Source: Mycobacterium sp. 852014-52450_SCH5900713
GTDB taxonomy: Bacteria; Actinomycetota; Actinomycetes; Mycobacteriales; Mycobacteriaceae
Assembly: GCF_001667075.1 (NCBI RefSeq)
Contig: NZ_LZIL01000053.1
Coordinates: forward strand, 124,001-188,000
Direction of reading: 5' to 3'
Length of the DNA stretch: 64,000 nucleotides
The notes under the pieces are model-generated. The model saw only the letters and a list, made by a program, of their open reading frames with translations. It was not told where the DNA came from and ran no database searches. Below are positions 25,236-33,783 of this stretch, piece by piece. Every line of letters starts with the position of its first letter. The first letter of the stretch is position 1. Made by a program: the position numbers and the translations under genes.

Positions 25236-26456
25236 ATGGTCAGACCCGAACGCCGGACCAAGGGCGACGTCTTGGCCGCCGCGGCGATAGCGGTCGCGGT
25301 AGTCGCCGTCGCCTCGCTGATCTGGTGGACCAGCGACGCCCGGGCCACCATCAGCCGGCCGGCCGCCGTTGCGGCGCCCAACCCGACCCCGGCCCGACAG
25401 GTCCCGGCCGCGCTCAAGGAGCTGTGGACCGCATCCAGTCCGGCCACCACCGCACCCGTGGCCGTCGGCGGGACGGTCGTCACCGGCGACGGCCGCCGGG
25501 TCGACGGCCGCGACCCCGCCTCGGGCCAGTCCCGGTGGAGCTACCAGCGCGACGCCGACCTGTGCGGGGTCTCCTGGGTTTACCACTACGCCGTCGCCGT
25601 CTACCGGGACGACCGCGGGTGCGGGCAGGCGAGCACGCTTGACGGGTCCACCGGTCGCCGCGGGCCTGCCCGCAGCGGCTACGCCGACCCGCACGTGCAG
25701 CTGTCGTCCGACGGCACGACCGTGTTGGCGGCCGGCGGCACCCGGCTCGAGCTGTGGCGCTCCGACATGGTCCGGATGGTCGCGTACGGCGAGACGGACG
25801 CCCGCGTCAAGCCCTCCGCACGCGGGCTGCACTCCGGCTGCAAGCTGGTCTCGGCGGCGGCCAGCTCGTCGGCGGTGTCGGTGCTGGAGGGCTGCGCCAA
25901 CCAGGCCGACCTGCGGCTCGTGCTGCTGCGGCCGGGCAAGGACGACGACGAACCCCAGCAGCGCATCGTGGCCGAACCCGGGATCACGGCGGATTCGGGC
26001 GCCCGGGTGCTGGCCGTCTGGGAGAACAACACAGCGGTGTACCTGCCGTCCCCGCAGCCCCGAGTGGACGTGATCGACGAGACCGGCACCACCGTGTCGA
26101 GCACACTGCTGCCCAAGCCGCCGACGAGCCCCGGTGCCGTGTCGCACGCGGGCAGCCTGATCACCTGGTGGACCGGCGATTCCGTCATGGTCTTCGAGAC
26201 GGGCAACCTGTCGCTGCGCTACACCATCGCCGCGGGCTCCACGACGGCACCGTTGGGCCCGGGCGCGATGATGGCGGGCCGTCTGCTGGTGCCGGTCACC
26301 GGCGCCATCGGGGTCTACGACCCGGTCAGCGGCGCCAACGAGCGCTACATCCCGGTGAACCGGGCGCCGAGTACACCCGGACGGGCGGTGGTCCCGGCCG
26401 TCGCGGGGTCCCAGGTGTTCGAGCAGCGGGGCGACACCGTGACGGCCCTGGGCTGA
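25236..26456 (+). CDS. Membrane-anchored beta-propeller-like protein, Rv3212-like
   Basis: A 406-residue protein with a short basic N-terminus, one transmembrane segment (VLAAAAIAVAVVAVASLIWW) and a large extracytoplasmic part. The latter has repeated strands such as VAVGGTVVTGDGRRVDGRDPASG and VQLSSDGTTVLAAGGTRL, suggestive of a PQQ/WD-type propeller. Several cysteines (DLCGVSW, DRGCGQ, HSGCKL, EGCANQ) could form disulfides. Spacing of 15 bp after rhlE suggests one operon. The function is unknown to me; family conservation in mycobacteria is known. Confidence 0.85.
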   Translation: MVRPERRTKGDVLAAAAIAVAVVAVASLIWWTSDARATISRPAAVAAPNPTPARQVPAALKELWTASSPATTAPVAVGGTVVTGDGRRVDGRDPASGQSRWSYQRDADLCGVSWVYHYAVAVYRDDRGCGQASTLDGSTGRRGPARSGYADPHVQLSSDGTTVLAAGGTRLELWRSDMVRMVAYGETDARVKPSARGLHSGCKLVSAAASSSAVSVLEGCANQADLRLVLLRPGKDDDEPQQRIVAEPGITADSGARVLAVWENNTAVYLPSPQPRVDVIDETGTTVSSTLLPKPPTSPGAVSHAGSLITWWTGDSVMVFETGNLSLRYTIAAGSTTAPLGPGAMMAGRLLVPVTGAIGVYDPVSGANERYIPVNRAPSTPGRAVVPAVAGSQVFEQRGDTVTALG

Positions 26457-26563
26457 CGCCGCCTGCCGTGCGCGCTCAGCGCGTTGCGCGTGTGTACAGG
26501 GCGGCGACATGCTGGCGTGCCGCGCCGTAGGCGCTCAAAGCCCTAGGCGCGCAATCAAAGCCG

Positions 26564-27367
26564 CTACACCTCGACGGCGAACGTCGGCAGCGGCTTGCCG
26601 GTCTTCCAGTGCTTGAGCAACGCCTTCGCCAGGTCGGTGTAAGCCGACGCGCCCTTGTTCTTGCGCCCGGCCATCACCGACGACCCCGAGGCACTGGCCT
26701 CGGCGAAACGCACTGTGCGCGGTATCGGCGGGGCCAGCACCGGCAGGTTGTAGCGGTCGGCGACGTCCACCAACACGTCCCGGGTGTGGGTGGTCCGCGA
26801 GTCGTACAGCGTCGGCAACGCGCCGAGGAGCCGCAGCTCCGGGTTGGTGATCTGCTGGACATCGGCGACCGTGCGCAGGAATTGGCCGACTCCCCGGTGC
26901 GCGAGCGTCTCGCACTGCAGCGGCACGATCACCTCGTCGGCGGCGGTCAGCCCGTTGAGGGTGAGCACACCCAGCGACGGTGGGCAGTCGATGATGACCA
27001 CGTCGAAGTCGTCGGAGAGCTTGGCCAGCGCGCGTTTGAGCGCGTATTCGCGGCCGGCGCGCATCAACAGCATCGCCTCGGCTCCCGCCAGGTCGATGTT
27101 GGCCGGCAGCAGGGTCATCCCCTCCATGGTGGTGACCAGCGCGGCATTCGGCTCGACCTCGCCGAGAAGCACCTCGTGCACCGACACCGGGAGTTTGTCG
27201 GGATCCTGACCGAGCGAGAAGGTCAGGCAGCCCTGCGGATCGAGGTCGACCAGGAGCACCCGGCGTCCCTCGTCCACCATCGCTGCGCCCAGCGAGGCGA
27301 CCGTCGTCGTCTTGGCTACCCCGCCCTTCTGGTTGGCCACTGCCAGTACCCGGGTCTTAGCAGCCAT
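26564..27367 (-). CDS. ParA/Soj-like ATPase, Rv3213c-like
   Basis: A 267-residue deviant-Walker ATPase. The P-loop is NQKGGVAKTTTVASL (signature lysine in KGGVAKTT, residues about 14-21), with DLDPQG as A' motif and VIIDCPPSLG as Walker B. No parB gene or parS-like site is nearby, so it is an orphan ParA that may position a protein cargo or complex rather than the chromosome. It is convergent with the propeller gene; the 107-bp gap between them shows no clear terminator. It is divergent from gpm2. Confidence 0.92.
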   Translation of the reverse strand: MAAKTRVLAVANQKGGVAKTTTVASLGAAMVDEGRRVLLVDLDPQGCLTFSLGQDPDKLPVSVHEVLLGEVEPNAALVTTMEGMTLLPANIDLAGAEAMLLMRAGREYALKRALAKLSDDFDVVIIDCPPSLGVLTLNGLTAADEVIVPLQCETLAHRGVGQFLRTVADVQQITNPELRLLGALPTLYDSRTTHTRDVLVDVADRYNLPVLAPPIPRTVRFAEASASGSSVMAGRKNKGASAYTDLAKALLKHWKTGKPLPTFAVEV

Positions 27368-27486
27368 AGGCGCGGCTCTCCCCTCTGCATCGTTGCCATG
27401 CGGTCAACAGTGCCCATCCTGGCACGTTCGCTCGCCACGCGCTGCGGCCGACGTGCCCGGCATGTCGTCCGGCAGAATCGGTCGAT

Positions 27487-28098
27487 ATGGGCTTGCACAA
27501 TCATCGACTGGTCCTGCTCCGCCACGGCGAGACCGAGTGGTCGAAATCCGGCCAGCACACGGGCCGGACCGACCTCGAACTGACCGACACCGGCCGCGTC
27601 CAGGCCGAGCTGGCCGGCCGCGTCCTGCGAGAACTGAACCTCACCGACCCGTTGGTGATCAGCAGCCCGCGCATCCGCGCCCTGACCACAGCGAAGCTGG
27701 CCGGCCTCGCCGTGGACGAGGTCTCTCCCCTGCTCGCCGAATGGGATTACGGCTCTTACGAGGGGTTGACGACGCCGCAGATCCACGAAAAGGTGCCCGA
27801 TTGGCTGGTCTGGACGCACGGCTGTCCCGGTGGCGAAAGCGTGCAGCAGGTCAGCGACCGCGCCGATCGGGCGGTCGCGTTCGCGCTGGAGCACATGAGC
27901 TCGCGCGACGTGGTGTTCGTGGGGCACAGCCACTTCTCCCGTTCGGTCATCACCCGCTGGGTGGAGCTGCCGCTCGTCGAGGGCAGCCGCTTCTGGATGC
28001 TGGCCGGCTCCATCGCGGTGTGCGGTTTCGAGCATGGCGTGCGACAGCTGGCCGCGCTCGGATTGACCGCCCAGCCGCAGGCGATAAAACCCGGGTGA
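27487..28098 (+). CDS. gpm2: Histidine phosphatase (Gpm2/Rv3214-like)
   Basis: A 203-residue histidine phosphatase superfamily enzyme. The phosphohistidine motif is VLLRHGETEWS (His near residue 11), the second histidine is in VVFVGHSHFSRSV, and Glu in LLAEWDYGSYEG provides the general acid. Though named as a phosphoglycerate mutase, the M. tuberculosis protein has been reported to act as an acid phosphatase, so the mutase name may mislead. The stop overlaps the entC start by 4 bp (GTGA). Confidence 0.92.
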   Translation: MGLHNHRLVLLRHGETEWSKSGQHTGRTDLELTDTGRVQAELAGRVLRELNLTDPLVISSPRIRALTTAKLAGLAVDEVSPLLAEWDYGSYEGLTTPQIHEKVPDWLVWTHGCPGGESVQQVSDRADRAVAFALEHMSSRDVVFVGHSHFSRSVITRWVELPLVEGSRFWMLAGSIAVCGFEHGVRQLAALGLTAQPQAIKPG

Positions 28099-29192
28099 GC
28101 GCCCAATCGCCGTTCGCGCTGTGCGGACCGAAGCAGACCCTGGTCGCCGAGGGCGTGCGGGAGCGCTACCGCGAGGTCGCGGCGGCGCAGGACGCGCTGC
28201 GATCGGGCTCAGCCGCAATAGTGTTGGGCGCGTTGCCCTTCGACGTGAACCGGCCCGCAGCGCTGCTGACGCCCGACGCGGTGCGACGCACCGACGGCCC
28301 GCCCGACTGGCCGACCGGCCCGCTGCCGCCGGTGCGTATCGCCGCCGCCGACCCATCGCCGGCCGACTACCGCCGCCGCATCAGCCGGGCCCGCGATCAG
28401 CTCACCGCCCCCGACAGCCTGCTGAGCAAGGTGGTGCTGTCCCGCGCGCTGCGGCTGGTCGCCGACGCCCCCCTGGACGCCCGCGTCATCCTGCGCCGGC
28501 TCATCGCCGCCGACCCGGCCGCCTACGGCTATCTGGTCGACCTGACCGCCGCAGGCGATGACTACGCGGGTGTGGCGCTGGTGGGCGCCAGCCCGGAGCT
28601 TCTGGTGGCGCGCAACGGAGATCGAGTCACGTGCCGGCCGTTCGCCGGCTCGGCGCCCCGCGCCGCCGACCCGGACGTCGACGCCGCCAACGGCGCCGCG
28701 CTGGCCGGTTCGGCCAAGGATCGGCACGAGCACCAGTTGGTCATCGAAACCATTCGGGCCGCCCTCGAGCCGCTGTGCGACGAGTTGACGATCGCCGCCG
28801 AGCCCGAGTTGAGCCGCACCGCGGCGGTGTGGCACCTGTGCACACCGATCAGCGCCCGGCTTCGCGATACGTCCACCACCGCAATCGATTTGGCCCTGGC
28901 GCTGCATCCCACCCCGGCGGTCGGCGGGGTGCCGACCAAGGCCGCGGTCGAGCTCATCGCCGAGTTGGAAGGCGACCGCGGGTTCTACGCGGGGGCGGTC
29001 GGCTGGTGCGACGCCCGGGGCGACGGCCGCTGGGTGGTGGCGATCCGCTGCGCGCAGCTGTCGGCGGACCGCCGCACCGCGCTCGCACGATCCGGTGGCG
29101 GCATCGTCGCCGAATCCGACCCCGACGAAGAACTCGCGGAAACAACAACGAAATTCGCGACGATTCTCAACGCATTGGACGTCGAGCAATGA
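28095..29192 (+). CDS. entC: Isochorismate synthase EntC
   Basis: A 365-residue chorismate-binding enzyme converting chorismate to isochorismate. The conserved catalytic half includes LLSKVVLSRAL, GVALVGASPELLV, CRPFAGSAPR, KDRHEHQLVIE, HPTPAVGGVPTKAA and GFYAGAVGW followed by the RCAQL strand. Such enzymes need Mg2+ held by the glutamates near these motifs. The GTG start overlaps gpm2 by 4 bp and the stop overlaps the GNAT gene by 4 bp, so all three are translationally coupled. Product use (menaquinone or other) is inferred; no men gene is in the window. Confidence 0.93.
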   Translation: MSAQSPFALCGPKQTLVAEGVRERYREVAAAQDALRSGSAAIVLGALPFDVNRPAALLTPDAVRRTDGPPDWPTGPLPPVRIAAADPSPADYRRRISRARDQLTAPDSLLSKVVLSRALRLVADAPLDARVILRRLIAADPAAYGYLVDLTAAGDDYAGVALVGASPELLVARNGDRVTCRPFAGSAPRAADPDVDAANGAALAGSAKDRHEHQLVIETIRAALEPLCDELTIAAEPELSRTAAVWHLCTPISARLRDTSTTAIDLALALHPTPAVGGVPTKAAVELIAELEGDRGFYAGAVGWCDARGDGRWVVAIRCAQLSADRRTALARSGGGIVAESDPDEELAETTTKFATILNALDVEQ

Positions 29193-29665
29193 CCATTCGC
29201 CGCGCCGCGCCGGAAGACGCCGCCGCAATCACCGGAATGATCCACGAACTGGCGGAATTCGAACACGCCGCCGAGCAATGCACGGTCACCGAAAAGCAAA
29301 TTGCGGCAGCACTTTTCGGAGCAGCCCCGACGGTGTACGGGCACGTCGCGGAAGTCGAGGGCGAGATCGCCGCGATGGCGCTGTGGTTTCTCAACTTCTC
29401 CACCTGGGACGGCGTGGCGGGCATCTACCTCGAAGACCTGTTCGTGCGGCCGGGATTTCGCCGCCGCGGCCTGGCCCGCGCGCTGCTGGCCACGCTGGCG
29501 GCCGAATGCCTCGACCACGGCTACACGCGGTTGTCCTGGGCCGTGCTGAACTGGAACGCCGGCGCCCTCACGCTGTACGACGGCGTCGGCGGCGAACCCC
29601 AGCGCGAGTGGACCACCTATCGGCTGTCCGGCCCCCGGTTGGCCGAGCTGGCGGAATCGCGCTGA
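29189..29665 (+). CDS. GNAT acetyltransferase, Rv3216-like
   Basis: A 158-residue GNAT-fold N-acetyltransferase close to the diamine/thialysine acetyltransferase group. The acetyl-CoA loop is VRPGFRRRGLARALL (Q/RxxGxG/A form), preceded by GIYLEDLFV and followed by RLSWAVLNWNAGALTLYD, which matches the SAT-type pattern with the catalytic Tyr in ALTLYD. ATG 29189 overlaps the entC stop by 4 bp. The last 49 bp overlap the convergent membrane protein gene. The substrate is not determined. Confidence 0.92.
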   Translation: MTIRRAAPEDAAAITGMIHELAEFEHAAEQCTVTEKQIAAALFGAAPTVYGHVAEVEGEIAAMALWFLNFSTWDGVAGIYLEDLFVRPGFRRRGLARALLATLAAECLDHGYTRLSWAVLNWNAGALTLYDGVGGEPQREWTTYRLSGPRLAELAESR

Positions 29666-30063
29666 TCGCCGGCGGCCCACCGCACGCCCGCGGGGCTGAA
29701 CAGCAGGCCCAACACGCTCAGCGCCACAATGCCGGCGGGAATCCCGAAGCCGGGCCGGTGCGAGTCCACCGTCAGGTACCACGCCACCGGCACCAGCAGC
29801 AGCTGGGTGATCACGGCCAGCCCGCGCCCCCAGCGCTTGCCGAGGATCAGCGCCCGTCCGGCGGCCAGCACCACCGCCCCGACCAGAACGAAAAACACCG
29901 CCGTGCCCAACCCGTTGACCACGCGCTGGTCGGCGCCCGCAACGCCGCGCACCACCAGCACCGCCGCCACCACCAGCGCGGCCAGCCCTTGCACCACCAC
30001 GAGGAGCCCAGCGCCGCGCACGGCGGCTGGAGCGGCCCCTGGGTTGCGGCGGAAAGCTGTCAC
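29617..30063 (-). CDS. Four-TM membrane protein, Rv3217c-like
   Basis: A 148-residue integral membrane protein with four predicted helices (for example LLVVVQGLAALVVAAVLVV and TAVFFVLVGAVVLAAG) and short loops; no catalytic motif is visible. GTG 30063 (VTAFRRNPGAAPAAVRG) is chosen because the family starts this way; GTG 30105 would add 14 residues without support. The 3' end overlaps the GNAT gene by 49 bp, tail to tail. The function is unknown. Confidence 0.82.
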   Translation of the reverse strand: MTAFRRNPGAAPAAVRGAGLLVVVQGLAALVVAAVLVVRGVAGADQRVVNGLGTAVFFVLVGAVVLAAGRALILGKRWGRGLAVITQLLLVPVAWYLTVDSHRPGFGIPAGIVALSVLGLLFSPAGVRWAAGDQRDSASSANRGPDSR

Positions 30064-30142
30064 CCTCGTCAGCGTAGTCACCCCGGCCGGCGAGGAGTTC
30101 CCCACAGCGTGGCCTTAACCGGCCCGCATAAGCTCGTGCTTC

Positions 30143-31114
30143 ATGCGCGCCGTGCTGATCGTGAACCCCACAGCCACCACCACCACCCCGGCCGGTCGCG
30201 ACCTGCTGGCGAACGCGCTCAAGAGCCGCCTGCAGCTCACCGTCGAACACACCAGCCACCGCGGTCACGGCACCGAACTCGCCGAGAAGGCGGTCGCGGA
30301 CGGCGTCGACCTGGTCGTGGTGCACGGCGGTGACGGCACGGTGAGCGGGGTGGTCAACGGCCTGCTCGGGCGTCCCGGCGCGGTTTCGGGGGACACCGGC
30401 CCGATGCCGGCGGTCGCGGTGGTTCCCGGCGGTTCGGCGAATGTGCTGGCGCGGTCGCTGGGGATCTCGCGGGACCCGGTGGCCGCCACCAACCAGCTCA
30501 TCCAGCTCCTCGACGACTATCGCCACCACCACACCTGGCGCCGGATCGGCCTGATCGACTGCGGTGAGCGGTGGGCCGTGTTCAACACCGGCATGGGGGT
30601 CGACGCCGAGGTGGTGGCCGCGGTCGAGGCCGAACGCGACAAGGGCGGCAAGGTGACGGCCTGGCGCTACATTCGCGCGGCGGTGCCCGCCGTGTGGGGC
30701 TACACGCGCCGCGAACCGATGCTCACCCTTGAACTGCCCGGTCGCGAACCCATTACGGGGGTGAGTTTCGCGTTCGTGTCCAACTCCAGCCCGTGGACGT
30801 TCGCCAACGAGCGGCCAGTGTGGACCAATCCCGGCTGCAGCTTCGAGTCCGGGCTGGGCGTGTTCGCACCCAAGAGCATGAAAACGATCCCCACCCTTCG
30901 CATCGTGCGGCAGATGTTCGCCAAGCGGCCCAAGTTCGACTTCGACCACCTCGTCACCGAGGACGACGTGCCCTGCTTGCGCGTCACCTCGACCGGCGGC
31001 CCGGTCGCCTGCCAGTTCGACGGGGATTACCTCGGCGTGCGCGAAAGCATGACGTTCAAAGCGGTACCCGACGCGCTGGCGGTGGTAGCACCTCCCCAGA
31101 AAAACACGTTCTGA
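30143..31114 (+). CDS. Diacylglycerol/sphingosine-kinase-like lipid kinase, Rv3218-like
   Basis: A 323-residue DAGK_cat family protein (YegS/DgkB type). The N-terminal strand is AVLIVNPTATTTTPAGRD, the nucleotide motif is VVVHGGDGTVSGVVNGLLG, and VVPGGSANVLARSLGI is the second conserved block. The C-terminal beta-sandwich has FNTGMGVDAEVV and ends with QFDGDYLG, where the aspartate-glycine pair is conserved. The lipid substrate is unknown. It ends about 280 bp before whiB1. Confidence 0.92.
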   Translation: MRAVLIVNPTATTTTPAGRDLLANALKSRLQLTVEHTSHRGHGTELAEKAVADGVDLVVVHGGDGTVSGVVNGLLGRPGAVSGDTGPMPAVAVVPGGSANVLARSLGISRDPVAATNQLIQLLDDYRHHHTWRRIGLIDCGERWAVFNTGMGVDAEVVAAVEAERDKGGKVTAWRYIRAAVPAVWGYTRREPMLTLELPGREPITGVSFAFVSNSSPWTFANERPVWTNPGCSFESGLGVFAPKSMKTIPTLRIVRQMFAKRPKFDFDHLVTEDDVPCLRVTSTGGPVACQFDGDYLGVRESMTFKAVPDALAVVAPPQKNTF

Positions 31115-31395
31115 GCTGCGCATACGAAGCGTCCGCGGGCCACGCGACGAAGTTTTTCCTCGTGAGTGGCCGGTGAGTGTAGTACAACGGAGTAATGGCT
31201 CGACTACGGATCGATCGAAGTGAGATAGCCCACGAGCGAACTCGGGGCTATTGACATCTGTTGGGCCTGTGAAACGATCAAAAGGTTGCATGCAGGAATT
31301 TAGATAGGGGTACGGACCCTTTTCTTGTGCACGCGTTAACAGCCGAAGAAAATTGGCCGTGCGCCTTGCTGCGCACTCAGTGAGGAGTAGGACGT
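31115..31395 (+). promoter_or_regulatory. whiB1 upstream region with CRP-type site
   Basis: The site AGTGAGATAGCCCACG at 31219-31234 matches the CRP (Rv3676) consensus TGTGA-N6-TCACA loosely, and I recall the same sequence as the cAMP-CRP site before M. tuberculosis whiB1. A TTGACA -35 lies at 31251-31256; I cannot place a convincing -10. The remaining leader (to 31395) ends with a GGAGTAGGACGT ribosome site. Regulation by CRP is known in M. tuberculosis and inferred here. Confidence 0.65.
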
Positions 31396-31650
31396 ATGGA
31401 TTGGCGCCACAAGGCGGTCTGTCGCGACGAGGACCCGGAGCTGTTCTTCCCGGTAGGGAACAGCGGCCCGGCGCTCGCGCAGATCGCTGACGCGAAACTG
31501 GTCTGCAATCGGTGCCCGGTGACCACGGATTGCCTGTCGTGGGCCCTGAACACCGGCCAGGACTCGGGCGTCTGGGGCGGCATGAGCGAAGACGAGCGGC
31601 GCGCACTCAAGCGTCGCAATGCCCGGACGAAGGCCCGTAGCGGAGTCTGA
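31396..31650 (+). CDS. whiB1: WhiB1, NO-responsive Fe-S regulator
   Basis: An 84-residue Wbl protein holding an O2-stable but nitric-oxide-sensitive [4Fe-4S] cluster and binding sigma-A region 4. Ligands are C9, C37, C40 and C46 (VCNRCPVTTDC), then GVWGG and a basic tail RRALKRRNARTKAR for DNA contact. Length and sequence match the essential M. tuberculosis protein. Expression is likely controlled by cAMP-CRP through the site at 31219. A strong hairpin separates it from pdtaS. Confidence 0.97.
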   Translation: MDWRHKAVCRDEDPELFFPVGNSGPALAQIADAKLVCNRCPVTTDCLSWALNTGQDSGVWGGMSEDERRALKRRNARTKARSGV

Positions 31651-31663
31651 CTCAGTCAGAGCA

Positions 31664-31701
31664 AACAGTGCGGCCTCGACGAGAGTCGGGGCCGCACTGT
31701 T
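31664..31701. terminator. Hairpin between whiB1 and pdtaS
   Basis: Arms 31664-31675 and 31690-31701 are perfect 12-bp complements (AACAGTGCGGCC and its partner), extended by CGAC/GTCG around a GAGA loop. It lies between the convergent ends of whiB1 and pdtaS, so it can act for both. The T tract is short, as usual in mycobacteria. Confidence 0.8.
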
Positions 31702-31719
31702 GTGTAAGGCGCACAACGC

Positions 31720-33219
31720 CTAGATGGCCAGTCGGGCCCGCCGCCCGATCGGCACCCGCAACACCACATCGGTGCCGCGAGCCGGGGCTTGGCGCATGCC
31801 CAGCGTGCCGTCGAGTTCCGCCGACACCAGCGTCCGCACGATCTGCAGGCCGAGGCTGTCGGACGTCTCCAGGTTGAAGCCTTCCGGCAACCCGCGGCCG
31901 TCGTCGTGGACAACGACGTCGAGCCAGCGCGCCGAACGCTCGGCGCGGATGGTCACCGATCCCTCTTCGACCGCAGGATCGAACGCGTGCTCGATCGCGT
32001 TCTGAACCAGTTCGGTGATCACCATGATCAGGGCCGTCGCCCGGTCGGAGTCCAGCACGCCGAGGTCGCCGACCCGGTTGATCCGGATCGGCCGGTCCAC
32101 CGACGCCACGTCGTTCATGATCGGCAGAATCCGGTCGATGACCTCGTCGAGGTTGACCTGTTCGTCGACGGACATCGACAGCGCGTCGTGCACCAACGCG
32201 ATCGACGAGACCCGGCGCACCGACTCGATCAGGGCTTCGCGCCCTTCGGCGTTGACCGTCCGGCGGGCCTGCAGACGCAGCAGCGCCGCCACCGTCTGCA
32301 GGTTGTTCTTCACCCGGTGGTGGATCTCGCGGATGGTGGCGTCCTTGGAGATCAGGGCCCGGTCGCGGCGCTTCACCTCGGTGACATCCCGGATCAGCAC
32401 GGCGGCACCGGCGCTCGCGCCGTCGACCACCAACGGGAGCGTCCGCAGCAGTACCGTGGCGCCGCCGGCGTCGACCTCCATGCGCATGCTCTTGCCGCCG
32501 GCCAGCAGGTCCAGGACGTGCTCGGCCAGCTCCTGCGCCTCGAACGGGTCCGAGATCAGCGGCCGGGTCACCTTGACCAGGTTGCGGCCCTCCAGCTCGG
32601 ACGTCAGGCCCATCCGGTGGTAGGCCGACACCGCGTTGGGGCTGGCATAGGCGACGACGCCGTTGACGTCCAACCGGATGAAGCCATCGCCCGCCCGCGG
32701 GGTGGAGCGGGACATGACCACGTCGCCCACGTCGGGGAAGGTGCCGTCGGCGAGCATGTGGACCAGATCGCCGGCGCATTCCCGGTATGCCGTCTCCAGC
32801 TGGCCGGACGTGCGGTCGGCCGCGACGGCGGTCTGATGCCGGGTGAGCACGGCCACCACCCGGCCGCCGTACCGCACCGGGGTCGCCTCGACGTGCGGGC
32901 CGGGCAGCCACGAATCCTGTTGGCCCGCATCGCCATCCCGCTGGGCGATGCCGGAGTTGAAGGTCTCGGCGACGAGCGCCAGCTGGTCGGCGGCGACGAC
33001 ACTGCCCACCGAGTCGGTGACGAGGACCGTGGGCGCGGTGTTCGGCCGGCACTGCGCCACACACACCAACATGCCGTCGTCGCGGCGAACCCACATCAGA
33101 TAGTCGGCGAACGACAGGTCCGCCAGCAGCTGCCACTCCCCCACGACCGCGTGCAGGTGGTCCACCGCATTGCCCGGCAGCACGGTGTGTTCGGCAAGCA
33201 GATCACCGAGAGTCGACAT
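31720..33219 (-). CDS. pdtaS: PdtaS, sensor histidine kinase
   Basis: A 499-residue soluble sensor kinase of the HWE/HisKA_2 type. A GAF-like N-terminal domain (about 1-140) is followed by a PAS domain (about 175-290; FIRLDVNGVVAYASPNAVSA), the phospho-acceptor block REIHHRVKNNLQTVAALLR (His near 303), and a HATPase with ELVQNAIEHAF, VVVHDDGRGLPEG and GLQIVRTLV. The known partner PdtaR is an RNA-binding antiterminator encoded elsewhere. ATG 33219 is preferred over the preceding GTG at 33222; GGGGAG sits upstream. Confidence 0.95.
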   Translation of the reverse strand: MSTLGDLLAEHTVLPGNAVDHLHAVVGEWQLLADLSFADYLMWVRRDDGMLVCVAQCRPNTAPTVLVTDSVGSVVAADQLALVAETFNSGIAQRDGDAGQQDSWLPGPHVEATPVRYGGRVVAVLTRHQTAVAADRTSGQLETAYRECAGDLVHMLADGTFPDVGDVVMSRSTPRAGDGFIRLDVNGVVAYASPNAVSAYHRMGLTSELEGRNLVKVTRPLISDPFEAQELAEHVLDLLAGGKSMRMEVDAGGATVLLRTLPLVVDGASAGAAVLIRDVTEVKRRDRALISKDATIREIHHRVKNNLQTVAALLRLQARRTVNAEGREALIESVRRVSSIALVHDALSMSVDEQVNLDEVIDRILPIMNDVASVDRPIRINRVGDLGVLDSDRATALIMVITELVQNAIEHAFDPAVEEGSVTIRAERSARWLDVVVHDDGRGLPEGFNLETSDSLGLQIVRTLVSAELDGTLGMRQAPARGTDVVLRVPIGRRARLAI

Positions 33220-33278
33220 CACTCACTCCCCGGGCCATTCCCCGGCAGCAGATAGAACGGTCCAAAGTTTTCCGCGGG

Positions 33279-33494
33279 CTAGCTGATCACAGCAATCAGG
33301 TCGCCCGCCTGGATGACATCGCCCACCGCGACGCTCACCTTGCTGATGGTGCCGTCGACCTCAGCCAAGACGGGAATCTCCATCTTCATCGACTCCAGCA
33401 GCACCACGATGTCGCCTTTGCCGATCTGGTCACCCTCGTTCACTACGACTTCGAGCACGCTGGCCACGATCTCGGCGCGCACATCCTCGGCCAT
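33279..33494 (-). CDS. Biotinylated protein TB7.3 (biotinyl/lipoyl attachment domain)
   Basis: A 71-residue single-domain biotin-attachment protein. The biotinyl lysine lies in the ESMKMEIPV motif, flanked by VNEGDQIGKGDIVVLL and VGDVIQAGDLIAVIS, which complete the barrel. Its length equals that of M. tuberculosis TB7.3 when translation begins at ATG 33494 (MAEDVRAEIVA). No carboxylase gene is adjacent, so it presumably serves an acyl-CoA carboxylase elsewhere; that is inference. It is divergent from the bL37 gene. Confidence 0.95.
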   Translation of the reverse strand: MAEDVRAEIVASVLEVVVNEGDQIGKGDIVVLLESMKMEIPVLAEVDGTISKVSVAVGDVIQAGDLIAVIS

Positions 33495-33702
33495 CTTCAC
33501 CCCACTCATTTCGGCCTTCGCGCAGGCTGGCTGCTGGTCCATCAAGCTTTCGTCAGGCTCACGTACATCGAACCATAGGAGGGGTCGGGACCGCGGCGCA
33601 CGGGGCGTTGTGGCCGCGCGGGTCTTTCGTGAGAGACTGTCCGGCAGGCTGACGGGCGCCGGGCGCCCGGATCAACGACCAAATTCAACGGAGGTTCGAC
33701 CC

Positions 33703-33777
33703 ATGGCCAAGCGTGGCCGTAAGAAGCGCGACCGCAAGCACAGCAAAGCCAACCACGGCAAGCGGCCCAACGCCTGA
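33703..33777 (+). CDS. Ribosomal protein bL37 (24 aa)
   Basis: A 24-residue, highly basic peptide (MAKRGRKKRDRKHSKANHGK and four more residues) that matches bL37, the mycobacterial large-subunit protein found by cryo-EM. It is too short for normal gene finders. ATG 33703 follows a strong ACGGAGG with about 8 nt spacing. It is divergent from TB7.3 and its stop lies 6 bp before the convergent end of rshA. Confidence 0.93.
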   Translation: MAKRGRKKRDRKHSKANHGKRPNA

Positions 33778-33783
33778 GGATCG

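Noticed and set aside
26457..26563. Possible terminator or repeat in the convergent gap before the ParA-like gene
   Set aside because: Only weak, short inverted repeats (GCGC runs) are seen, as expected for GC-rich sequence.
28985..31606. 873-codon minus-strand frame across Rv3217c to whiB1
   Set aside because: It is antisense to entC, the GNAT gene, the lipid kinase and whiB1, and its composition is typical of a shadow. The real minus-strand gene here is in another frame.
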